Origin: CAWVWD01 sp965662365
GTDB lineage: Bacteria; Bacteroidota; Bacteroidia; Chitinophagales; Saprospiraceae
Assembly: GCA_965662365.1 (NCBI GenBank)
Contig: CBFIHR010000055.1
Location: 1-29,244, forward strand
DNA: 29,244 nt
Direction of reading: 5' to 3'
The notes below the pieces were generated by a model. The model was not told the origin of the DNA, did not search any database, and saw nothing but the letters and a program-made list of their open reading frames with translations. The translations under genes were made by a program, and so were the position numbers. Position 1 is the first letter of the stretch. The number at the start of each line of letters is the position of its first letter. Of this stretch, positions 15,566 to 23,435 are shown in pieces.

Positions 15566-17419
15566 TTAATGTTCTCCATCTACTTCGCCCTCTGCAAGCG
15601 GAGTAACTTGAGTAATAAACTCTTTTCCATCCTTACCGTAATCATAAGCCCAACGATGCACTGTAGGGATTGCACCTGGCCAGTTACCATGACCTGCATC
15701 AACAGGTGCCGTCCATTCTAATGTTGTAGCACCATAAGGATTCATTTCCTTCTGTTTACGACCTTTGTAGATTGAATAAACAAAGTTTACGATGAATAAC
15801 AACTGGAATGCAAATGTAAGAATCGCCGCGATTGTTATGAACTTATTCATCATACCAAATTGACCTGAAAAGTCGAATGTTGCAAATGAATAATAACGAC
15901 GAGGTACACCCGCTAATCCTAAATAATGCATTGGCCAAAACACTGCATAAGCACCAATTAATGTACCCCAAAAGTGGATTTTACCAATTGTCTCGTTCAT
16001 AAACCGACCGAACATTCTTGGGAACCAGTGATAGACTCCCGCGAACATACCGAAGAATGCGGCTACACCCATCACGATATGGAAGTGAGCAACAACAAAA
16101 TATGTATCGTGCATTTGAATATCAATAGCAGAATTTCCTAAAAAGATACCTGTTAATCCACCGGAAATGAACATTGATACGAAACCGATAGCAAATAACA
16201 TCGATGTTGCGAATCTTACAGAACCGCCATAAAGTGTTGCAATCCAGTTAAATACTTTCACGGCAGAAGGTACTGCGATAATCAACGTGAATATTACGAA
16301 TATATTCGAGATAAATGGATTTACACCTGACATAAACATATGGTGAGCCCAAACGATAAACGATAGAAATCCAATCGCCATAATCGAGAATACCATTGCC
16401 TTATAACCAAAGATTGGCTTTCTAGCATGGACAGACATAACCTCTGAAACCATACCCATAGCAGGTAAAATAATAATATATACTTCAGGGTGTCCTAAAA
16501 ACCAGAACAAATGCTGATATAAAATTGGACTACCACCTGCATATTCTAAAGCCTCTCCACCTATGAAAATCTCACTTAAGAAGAAACTAGTACCTAAATT
16601 TCTATCAAACATCAATAAGAATGCTGCCGACGCCAATACGGGGAATGATAGTAATCCTAGGATAGCGGTGACGAAGAATGCCCAGATTGTTAGAGGCATA
16701 CGCCACATACTCATACCCTTTGTACGCATATTCAATACTGTAGTTATATAGTTGATACCACCTAATAACACAGATACGATAAAGAATACCATACTCACTA
16801 ACCACAATGTCATACCTGCACCCGATCCCGACGAAGCTTGTGGCAACGCACTTAGTGGAGGATATGCTGTCCATCCACCAGAGAATGGCCCTGTGCTTAG
16901 GAAAAGAGAAGCGAACATTACAGCTCCTGCTAAGAAAAAGAACCAGTACGACAACATGTTTAATAATGGCGACGCCATATCTCTCGCACCAATTTGTAAT
17001 GGAATAAGTAGGTTACTGAATGTACCACTCAATCCTGCTGTCAATACAAAAAATACTAATATTGTACCGTGCATAGTTACCAATGCATAGTAGAAATCAG
17101 GATCTAACGTCCCCATTCCTGCTTCATTAACTACAATCCATTTTCCGAGAACAGGTTGCAACCATGCTAAACTCTCCTCCGGAAAACCTAATTGTAAACG
17201 AAATACCAACGACATTAAAGCACCGATTACACCCCAGAACATACCTGTTATTAAAAACTGGCGAGCAATAATCTTGTGATCTTGACTAAAGATATAATGT
17301 GTTATAAAGTTTGACTGATACTTATCTCCATGATGATCGTCATGATGGTCATCGTGTCCATGACCATGATGATCTTGTACCGCTACTTCTTCTAAATGAC
17401 TGTGATCGTGATTAGCCAT
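15566..17419 (-). CDS. ctaD: Cytochrome c oxidase subunit I (aa3 type)
   Basis: This 617-residue catalytic subunit carries heme a and the heme a3-CuB centre. The heme a ligands are H117 (TMHGTILVFF) and H447. The a3 ligand is H445 (VVAHFHIVMG). CuB is bound by H310 (GHPEVY, with Y314 for the His-Tyr cross-link) and H359/H360 (WAHHMF). The D-channel residues D147, N154 and E312 and the K-channel K388 are all present, marking an A1-type proton-pumping oxidase. Residues 3-30 are an unusual His/Asp-rich N-terminal tail with about 12 His before the first helix. It lies 85 nt downstream of coxB in the same operon. Confidence 0.97.
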   Translation of the reverse strand: MANHDHSHLEEVAVQDHHGHGHDDHHDDHHGDKYQSNFITHYIFSQDHKIIARQFLITGMFWGVIGALMSLVFRLQLGFPEESLAWLQPVLGKWIVVNEAGMGTLDPDFYYALVTMHGTILVFFVLTAGLSGTFSNLLIPLQIGARDMASPLLNMLSYWFFFLAGAVMFASLFLSTGPFSGGWTAYPPLSALPQASSGSGAGMTLWLVSMVFFIVSVLLGGINYITTVLNMRTKGMSMWRMPLTIWAFFVTAILGLLSFPVLASAAFLLMFDRNLGTSFFLSEIFIGGEALEYAGGSPILYQHLFWFLGHPEVYIIILPAMGMVSEVMSVHARKPIFGYKAMVFSIMAIGFLSFIVWAHHMFMSGVNPFISNIFVIFTLIIAVPSAVKVFNWIATLYGGSVRFATSMLFAIGFVSMFISGGLTGIFLGNSAIDIQMHDTYFVVAHFHIVMGVAAFFGMFAGVYHWFPRMFGRFMNETIGKIHFWGTLIGAYAVFWPMHYLGLAGVPRRYYSFATFDFSGQFGMMNKFITIAAILTFAFQLLFIVNFVYSIYKGRKQKEMNPYGATTLEWTAPVDAGHGNWPGAIPTVHRWAYDYGKDGKEFITQVTPLAEGEVDGEH

Positions 17420-17504
17420 ATCTATAATGTTTTATTTTTCAACCTACGGAAAATACCGTTATTGAGATTTCCTTTAAATAGTTTATCTACAAAGACAGCT
17501 TTGT

Positions 17505-18656
17505 CTATTCTTCTGTTTCTTCTTCTGTTTCTTCAACATCAGTCTCAACACTCACCTCTTCAGCAGGTACTTCTTCTTTTTTGATAGAAGTTTCATAGTA
17601 AGACTTTTGTTCTCCTAACCATCGTTCATACTCCTCTTCTGTAACGATTTCTACAATTCGGCGCATACTGTAGTGTCCGTTTCCACACAATTCAGCACAT
17701 GCCAGTTCGTAATTGAATGCTTTCCAACGAGGAACACTTTCAGGATCTGTAGGATCAGAAGGCGTGTGCCACTCGGGATGCAAAGGTTCTCCGTTTTTGT
17801 CCAAAGCTCCTAAGTTTTTGCGATACTGCTCCGTTGTTACCGTTGGAGTAAATACAAAATATGTTGGCATACCTGGTACTGCATCCATCTTTATACGGAA
17901 GTGAGGTAAATCGAAATTATGTAATACATCTCTTGAAGTAATACGGACTCTTACTTTTTTACCTACAGGAAGAACGATTTTATCAGGTTGTATATCATCA
18001 TGATTTTTTTCATCAGTCCAGTCTTGTCCGAGAGGATTTGTACCATCAATCAATTGATAATTTCTGGTTCCTAACAAATTATCTGCACCTGGATGTCTTA
18101 ATAACCATGCGAACTGCATACCTGTTGCCTCGATCTCAATATAGTCCTCTCCTGCTACTTCAGTTGGTGTTACATCTGCCATGACATCATTCCAAGCATC
18201 TAGACCTGAGACAACTAAGAATGTCATAACGACTGCCGGTATAGCTGTCCAGATAACCTCTAATTTATTATTATGAGAAATATATAAAGCCTTCTTTCCT
18301 TCTTGCTTACGATATTTGTAAGCATACCAGAATAATAGCACTTGAGTCGCAACAAATACAATCCCCGTGAAGAATAATGTCACGTTGAATATTTTATCTA
18401 ATGAAGAACCATGAGCAGAGGCAGATACATGTGGACCAAACCATAAAATGGAATTTTTATAGTAAAAAGCTGAACCAATTGTAAACAAAAGGAATAACAC
18501 AAGGAATACCATCATGCCGTAAGCATTGCGTTTATCACTTTCCGCTTCTGCTTCCTTTTCGCCACGTATTTTGGCTGCAAGCTCAGATAATCGTCCAATC
18601 TGAATGATTACGACGATAGCGAGAACGATTGTTAATATAATTACTAAAGCAGTCAT
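17505..18656 (-). CDS. coxB: Cytochrome c oxidase subunit II (CuA)
   Basis: This 383-residue subunit accepts electrons at the CuA centre. Ligands are H246 (VLHNFDLPHF) and C320, E322, C324, H328 and M331 in CAELCGNGHYSM; QFAW (181-184) is the usual aromatic patch. Four hydrophobic segments (about 1-20, 46-66, 89-113, 133-153) replace the usual two, so the N terminus carries an additional helical pair. About 40 residues (273-316) are inserted before the CuA Cys motif. The C terminus (about 358-383) is a highly acidic tail. There is no CxxCH, so it is not a caa3 fusion. It is the first gene after a good internal promoter (18701-18728), starting the oxidase part of the cluster. Confidence 0.96.
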   Translation of the reverse strand: MTALVIILTIVLAIVVIIQIGRLSELAAKIRGEKEAEAESDKRNAYGMMVFLVLFLLFTIGSAFYYKNSILWFGPHVSASAHGSSLDKIFNVTLFFTGIVFVATQVLLFWYAYKYRKQEGKKALYISHNNKLEVIWTAIPAVVMTFLVVSGLDAWNDVMADVTPTEVAGEDYIEIEATGMQFAWLLRHPGADNLLGTRNYQLIDGTNPLGQDWTDEKNHDDIQPDKIVLPVGKKVRVRITSRDVLHNFDLPHFRIKMDAVPGMPTYFVFTPTVTTEQYRKNLGALDKNGEPLHPEWHTPSDPTDPESVPRWKAFNYELACAELCGNGHYSMRRIVEIVTEEEYERWLGEQKSYYETSIKKEEVPAEEVSVETDVEETEEETEE

Positions 18657-18700
18657 TATAATTTATTTTTTCGATAATGATTTTCAAATTATTTCTCTAA

Positions 18701-18728
18701 CAAAAATAGCATATATAAAATGCTACAA
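18701..18728 (-). promoter_or_regulatory. Internal promoter for the cox operon
   Basis: On the minus strand TTG (18726-18728), a 17-nt spacer and TATTTTTG (18701-18708) match the Bacteroidota consensus fully and lie 45 nt ahead of the coxB ATG. The spacer contains an inverted repeat, TAGCAT (18707-18712) and ATGCTA (18720-18725), a possible repressor site. No strong terminator precedes it, so read-through from actF is likely as well. Confidence 0.6.
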
Positions 18729-18785
18729 GCATATTAGAGTTCAACAAAATATCTTCTTTAGATTTTATCTAAATAAAATACATTA

Positions 18786-20273
18786 TTAGAAACCTTGCAC
18801 ATCATAGTTGTGGTGTTCACCCTCATCCAAATAAGGATCGTTTTTAGGAGTTAACCCAGCTTTAGACAAAGAAGTGAAGAAAATAAATAAGAATAATCCT
18901 AAGAAACCTAACATTGTTCCTATTTCTACTCCACCTGGTAAGTGAAATCCTAAAACAGTTGCAGCAGCGTGCTCTTCATGACCGTGTGCATCATGCCCCG
19001 CTGTTGTGTGATCCTCAGCGTGACCATGCTCGTCGGCATGTGTCGCATCGGCATGACTATGATTATCAGCTTCTGTATGTTGTCCTTCGTCATGATGCGC
19101 CTCTCCCTCATGATTTTGAGTAAAAACAGCTTTAGCTTCATTATAACTGATAGTTGAAGCATCAGAATGTTCTTCGTGATGAGTATCCTCATGTCCGTGA
19201 TCATCATGTGCTGCGTGCATCTCTATCTCATGCCAAGCTCCAGGCTTAATCATCAAGAAGAAATCAATCCAATGACCGAACAAAAGTAAACCGGCCATGA
19301 ATGCCATGATTCCCATACGACGCTTTGAAGTATTACGAATCAAGATTAATAATGGTAAAGCAAAGTTAAGTCCCACATTCATGAAGAATAATAATGGGAA
19401 GTTATCACGACGGTACTGGAAATAGACTGTTTCTTCACCGACGTTAGCATACCAAATTAACATGAACTGAGAAAACCACAAGTAAGTCCAGAAGATACTA
19501 AAACCAAATAAGTATTTACCCAAGTCATGGAAATGACTATCATTTACATTTGATAAATAGCCTTTATCTTTCAAGTAAATCAATAAAACGATAGTTGCAG
19601 CTACTGCTGATACCACCCAACTTGCCGCATTATACCAAGCGAACAAAGTACTATACCAATGAGGATCAACAGACATTACTAAATATAAAACTACTGCGAA
19701 ACTTGAAAAACCAGCAACTGGCATGAATGCACCTGCCCAAACTTTGATTTTCTTGTAAGTAGTTTCATAACCCGCCGTTTCTTGTTCGATTGACAATGCA
19801 CGCAATTTTCTACCGAAAAACCACCAAATTGCTACTAATACGACTGTTCCTAGAGTAAAACCGAACTTATTTAGAAGTCCTGATTTTCCTGCAATAATCT
19901 CATCATAATGTGAGCTAGTAGGATCTGTAATTCCGTCTGCCGCCCAGTGATAGATGTGATGTAAATCTGCCCACAATCCAATCACAATTAAACCTGTTAA
20001 AATAACTCCTGCTAGTAAGAATGCGTACATTGACTCCCACACTCTCTTGAATGGTGTAAACCAACCTGCATAAGCTGTTGTGTGTGCAGCAAGTAAAAAT
20101 AACGACATGAAAGCAATTCCTGTAAAGAATACGGTATTATGAAGAATATTAGTCCAAGTTCTTGTTCCTGAATGTTCGCCTGTAAAAAGCCCCCAAACTA
20201 TTGCAACAACTCCTACAATCATTAAAGCGATTGAGAACCTTTTTTCCTTATTCGTAAAGGTAAACTGATTCAT
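18786..20273 (-). CDS. actF: Alternative complex III subunit ActF (NrfD-like) with His-rich loop
   Basis: This 495-residue polytopic subunit of quinol:cytochrome c oxidoreductase is related to ActC and NrfD. About ten hydrophobic helices lie at roughly 14-31, 47-67, 82-103, 137-154, 179-201, 215-234, 253-274, 292-312, 319-340 and 450-469. Motifs such as ADLHHIYHW (102-110), YLFGFSIFWTYLWFSQFMLIW (254-274) and RRDNFPLLFFMNVGLNFALP fit ActF. Between helices 9 and 10 there is a His/Asp/Glu-rich loop (about 348-435) with 22 His and no cysteine, absent from the family core as I know it. Topology inference places this loop in the periplasm if the N terminus is inside. It is last of the act genes, with coxB following after 129 nt. 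Confidence 0.92.
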   Translation of the reverse strand: MNQFTFTNKEKRFSIALMIVGVVAIVWGLFTGEHSGTRTWTNILHNTVFFTGIAFMSLFLLAAHTTAYAGWFTPFKRVWESMYAFLLAGVILTGLIVIGLWADLHHIYHWAADGITDPTSSHYDEIIAGKSGLLNKFGFTLGTVVLVAIWWFFGRKLRALSIEQETAGYETTYKKIKVWAGAFMPVAGFSSFAVVLYLVMSVDPHWYSTLFAWYNAASWVVSAVAATIVLLIYLKDKGYLSNVNDSHFHDLGKYLFGFSIFWTYLWFSQFMLIWYANVGEETVYFQYRRDNFPLLFFMNVGLNFALPLLILIRNTSKRRMGIMAFMAGLLLFGHWIDFFLMIKPGAWHEIEMHAAHDDHGHEDTHHEEHSDASTISYNEAKAVFTQNHEGEAHHDEGQHTEADNHSHADATHADEHGHAEDHTTAGHDAHGHEEHAAATVLGFHLPGGVEIGTMLGFLGLFLFIFFTSLSKAGLTPKNDPYLDEGEHHNYDVQGF

Positions 20274-20377
20274 TTTGGTAGTATTAATATTTTTATGAAA
20301 TAACTGCTATTAATTTATACTTGAATAATGCAGTTGGATTTTTCTTTTTTTATAACAATTTTACGCTGATACTGATT

Positions 20378-21181
20378 CTAATTTTCTTGAGTTTCTTGCT
20401 CAGTTTCCGCATTTTCGTCCTCGACTAGAACAGGCTCTTCCTGCACAGCAGATTCAGCGCTTGCTAAGAAAGGATAAGGAGAATTAGTTTCATCAGTCGC
20501 TTTATGCTGTAAGGAACGTATGTAATGAATGATCATCCAACGCTCTTTGAATGAGACTTTATCTTTGTAAGCTCCCATAACATTCTTACCATGCATAATC
20601 GCATGATAATAACGTCCGTCTGTAGCTGCTAGAAACTCTTCATTCAAATAATTAGAAGGTGCTGCAGGATACTTACCTCCATCACGAACTAAATAACCAG
20701 CTCCATCACCTTTCTCACCATGACAAATACCGCAGAATATTTCATATAGCTCTTTCGCCTGACTCATTTCACTATCAGTAATTGTCGGCATATAATTCGC
20801 ACGACTAATACTAGGGTCTGCCATAGCCAAAGCACGTTCTTCCTCAGTATCACCATAATAGTAAGGAACATAACCATTGACGGGTGTTCCTTGCAGGGCA
20901 TCAGCCATGTCAGGACGACCTACCGTACCAGCCTGTCCACGAGGAACAGTCCCTGAAATAGGTTTACGAGGTTGAGCGTATTCAAGATACTCCTCTTCAC
21001 TACTCCATCTGTTTAGACTGTAGTAATTTTCCGTATTTGCTTCGTAAGCGATTGAGTGTGCCATATCCGGCATATACTCATATCCTGGATGATTTCCATC
21101 ACTCTTATTGCAAGCTACTCTCGACAACACGAAAAGCCCAATAATACCCAACAATAAGAATAAACGACCTTTATTTTCCAT
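20378..21181 (-). CDS. actE: Alternative complex III monoheme cytochrome c subunit ActE
   Basis: This 267-residue lipoprotein-type cytochrome c has N-terminal hydrophobic residues 6-20 followed by RVACN, where Cys24 fits a loose lipobox. The single heme motif is CGICH (150-154). Met202 in GKNVMGAYKDKVS is the likely second iron ligand. The segment PRGQAGTVGRPDM near 80-92 is typical of this subunit. The C terminus (about 245-267) is an acidic tail much like that of CoxB. Within ACIII it passes electrons from ActA or to an acceptor. It lies between actD (64-nt gap) and actF (104-nt gap). Confidence 0.92.
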   Translation of the reverse strand: MENKGRLFLLLGIIGLFVLSRVACNKSDGNHPGYEYMPDMAHSIAYEANTENYYSLNRWSSEEEYLEYAQPRKPISGTVPRGQAGTVGRPDMADALQGTPVNGYVPYYYGDTEEERALAMADPSISRANYMPTITDSEMSQAKELYEIFCGICHGEKGDGAGYLVRDGGKYPAAPSNYLNEEFLAATDGRYYHAIMHGKNVMGAYKDKVSFKERWMIIHYIRSLQHKATDETNSPYPFLASAESAVQEEPVLVEDENAETEQETQEN

Positions 21182-21245
21182 TTTATAAATATTCTTAATA
21201 TAGATTTTTCAAATAGAATTTGACTTAGTTAGACTGAAATAGCAA

Positions 21246-21773
21246 CTAAACCTCTTTTTGGTGAATTTCTGATGCACCTGTTGTGCCAAAGAAATTACGA
21301 ATTCCTGCTAAATCACTGTCCGACTTTCCTTCTGTTTCGAATGCAATACAGAATTTATCATCAGTAATACGTGGATGTAAATAGCGATTCGTAATGCCTG
21401 GACCTAAACCTGATACTACATAGAATGTCACTACCATACCGATTGCAGCAAATAATACTGTTAATTCGAAAGTAATCGGAATAAAAGACGGTGCAGAGAA
21501 ATAAGGTTTTCCACCAAAAATAATCGGCCAATCACGGGTAAATACCCAAGACATGAACCCGAATGCTGTCAATGTTCCTAACATTCCATAAACAAAACCC
21601 GCTTGATGTAAACGAGATTCGCTTAATCCCATCACGTGATCCAAACCGTGAACAGGGAAGGGCGTATATACATCCATGATTTCTAAACCCTTAGAATTAG
21701 CTTCCTTGATAGCTTTCATAAGGTCTTGTTCATCATCGTATAACCCGAATAAAACTTCTTTAGTATCAGACAT
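21246..21773 (-). CDS. actD: Alternative complex III subunit ActD (DUF3341)
   Basis: This 175-residue membrane subunit is of the DUF3341 family. The N-terminal soluble part contains VLFGLYDDEQDLMKAIKEA (7-25) and VYTPFPVHGLDHVMGL (35-50). Two hydrophobic helices follow at about 58-78 and 97-122, and a C-terminal soluble tail. I start at the ATG at 21773: the frame extends 14 codons further up, but that stretch is a heptamer-repeat leader (MFVVYSSRFIIHIK) without conservation value. It lies between actC and actE as in known act operons. Confidence 0.92.
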   Translation of the reverse strand: MSDTKEVLFGLYDDEQDLMKAIKEANSKGLEIMDVYTPFPVHGLDHVMGLSESRLHQAGFVYGMLGTLTAFGFMSWVFTRDWPIIFGGKPYFSAPSFIPITFELTVLFAAIGMVVTFYVVSGLGPGITNRYLHPRITDDKFCIAFETEGKSDSDLAGIRNFFGTTGASEIHQKEV

Positions 21774-21780
21774 TTTTATA

Positions 21781-21815
21781 TGAATTATGAACCGTGAACT
21801 ATAAACAACGAACAT
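21781..21815. repeat. Degenerate heptamer tandem repeat upstream of actD
   Basis: Five 7-bp units follow without gap: TGAATTA, TGAACCG, TGAACTA, TAAACAA and CGAACAT. They share the frame [TC][GA]AA. They lie in the actD leader, and the open frame through them should not be counted as coding. Confidence 0.5.
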
Positions 21816-21857
21816 TTATAGCTCTGCTCAATTATTATTTTAATTTTTTTATTGTCA

Positions 21858-21905
21858 AACTATTTTATTATTGAACGCTTAATTCTTTTATCGAATAAAA
21901 TAGTT
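21858..21905. repeat. 12-bp perfect inverted repeat in actC-actD gap
   Basis: AACTATTTTATT (21858-21869) and AATAAAATAGTT (21894-21905) are exact reverse complements around a 24-nt loop. It ends 24 nt before the actC stop codon. The stem is AT-rich with no T-run typical of a terminator, so an RNA stability or processing role is only a suggestion. Confidence 0.55.
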
Positions 21906-21929
21906 CAGTAACTCAACAGTAAATCTCAA

Positions 21930-23348
21930 TTAATGAGCTGCTTCTTCAACAGTATTTTTCTTTCCTGCTAATTTATCAGCATTTGCTTTGATATACTGGT
22001 CACCAGCGGTTTTCAAAATTGATTTTACCTCAGCAATTGCAATTACCGGTGCAACACGAGTAAATAACAAGAACAAAGTGAAAAATAAACCGAATGAACC
22101 AACATACAATCCGATTTCTGTCCATGAAGGAATATAATAACTCCAGCTTGATGGCAAATAATCACGCGCTAATGTCGTAGCGATAATTACGAAACGTTCA
22201 AACCACATCCCAATATTAATGATGATTGACATAAAGAACGTAAAGGTAATATTTCTACGTAATTTTTTAGACCAGAACATTTGAGGAGAGATTACATTAC
22301 AGAACATCATTCCGAAATATGACCACCAATAAATACCAACCGCACGATTGTAAAATGCTGACTGCTCATAAACGTACCCTGAGTACCAAGCAATGAATAA
22401 CTCTGTCAAGTAAGCAACCCCAACAATTGTACCTGTTAAGACAATGATTTTGTTCATTGACTCAATATGATTCAATGTGATGTATTCCTCTAAATTCAAT
22501 ACTTTACGAACGATGAGCATTAAAGTCAATACCATTGCGAATCCTGAAAAAACAGCTCCTGCAACGAAATAAGGAGGGAAAATAGTTGTATGCCAACCTG
22601 GAATAACAGATGTTGCGAAATCAAATGATACAATCGTATGTACAGAAAGTACTAAAGGAGTAGCCAAACCTGCCAAAACTAATGATAAAGCTTCCCAACG
22701 TTGCCAGTGCTTCGCAGAACCAGTCCAACCAAAAGATAAAAAGTTATAGATTGTTTTACGGAAACCTTTTGCACGATCACGAAGTGTAGCGAAATCAGGA
22801 ACTAAACCTGTATACCAGAATAATAATGATACAGTTAAATAAGTCGAAATCGCAAATACATCCCAAAGTAATGGTGAATTAAAGTTTACCCACAAAGGAC
22901 CTCTTGTGTTTGGATAAGGGAAAATGAAAAATCCTAACCAAATACGTCCCATGTGAATTAGCGGATACAAACCTGCACACATTACTGCGAAGATTGTCAT
23001 CGCTTCTGCTGCACGGTTTACACCTGTACGCCATTTCTGACGGAATAACAACAAGATGGCAGAGATTAATGTACCAGCATGACCAATACCAATCCACCAA
23101 ACGAAGTTGGTAATATCCCAACCCCAACCAATTGTCCTATTCAAATTCCAAGTACCAATACCAACCCATATTGTGTAGGCAATCGAAACAATAAGTATAG
23201 TCAATGTTGCTACTGAAAGTAGTAGGGCAACTAACCACATCGTTTTAGGCATTGTCTCCGTTGGTCGGCAAATGTCCTCCGTAATATCGTGGTAGCTTTT
23301 GCTACCCTCGACTAAGTGATCTCTTACTGGAGCTATAACTGAACCCAT
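21930..23348 (-). CDS. actC: Alternative complex III subunit ActC (NrfD/PsrC-like)
   Basis: This 472-residue integral membrane subunit of the NrfD/PsrC family is proposed to bind quinol and take electrons to or from the ActB iron-sulfur clusters. About ten hydrophobic helices are visible from residue 36 on. TNFVWWIGIGHAGTLISAIL (about 80-99), WRTGVNRAAEAMTIFAVMCA (about 106-125) and HMGR with WLGFFIFPYPN (about 132-148) match ActC. The N-terminal 30 residues are soluble and polar. It is followed by actD and preceded by actB (87-nt gap with a small hairpin). ATG at 23348 is well placed. Confidence 0.95.
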   Translation of the reverse strand: MGSVIAPVRDHLVEGSKSYHDITEDICRPTETMPKTMWLVALLLSVATLTILIVSIAYTIWVGIGTWNLNRTIGWGWDITNFVWWIGIGHAGTLISAILLLFRQKWRTGVNRAAEAMTIFAVMCAGLYPLIHMGRIWLGFFIFPYPNTRGPLWVNFNSPLLWDVFAISTYLTVSLLFWYTGLVPDFATLRDRAKGFRKTIYNFLSFGWTGSAKHWQRWEALSLVLAGLATPLVLSVHTIVSFDFATSVIPGWHTTIFPPYFVAGAVFSGFAMVLTLMLIVRKVLNLEEYITLNHIESMNKIIVLTGTIVGVAYLTELFIAWYSGYVYEQSAFYNRAVGIYWWSYFGMMFCNVISPQMFWSKKLRRNITFTFFMSIIINIGMWFERFVIIATTLARDYLPSSWSYYIPSWTEIGLYVGSFGLFFTLFLLFTRVAPVIAIAEVKSILKTAGDQYIKANADKLAGKKNTVEEAAH

Positions 23349-23376
23349 GGTCTAATTTATTTTTAAAATATTTAGA

Positions 23377-23392
23377 TTCCGTCAAAACGGAA
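23377..23392 (-). other. Small hairpin between actB and actC
   Basis: TTCCGT (23377-23382) and ACGGAA (23387-23392) form a perfect 6-bp stem with a CAAA loop in the 87-nt gap. There is no T-tract, so it is not a terminator. It may shape mRNA processing; that is inference. Confidence 0.4.
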
Positions 23393-23435
23393 CTTCAATT
23401 AGTTTTTTATCTAAGAATAGTTATTAAATAAACAA

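Noticed and set aside
16752..17090. 112-codon plus-strand frame opposite ctaD
   Set aside because: It lies wholly antisense to the highly conserved ctaD frame and shows no domain; a shadow.
17489..17504. ACAAAG/CTTTGT hairpin next to the coxB stop as a terminator
   Set aside because: Only 6 bp, no T-run on the minus strand, and ctaD follows directly; likely chance.
18757..18773. TTTAGAT/ATCTAAA hairpin after actF as a terminator
   Set aside because: AT-only 7-bp stem without a T-tract on the minus strand; too weak to separate the act and cox units.
18950..19207. 85-codon frame in another phase of the ActF His-rich loop
   Set aside because: Met/Ile-rich translation caused by repeated His and Asp codons read out of frame.
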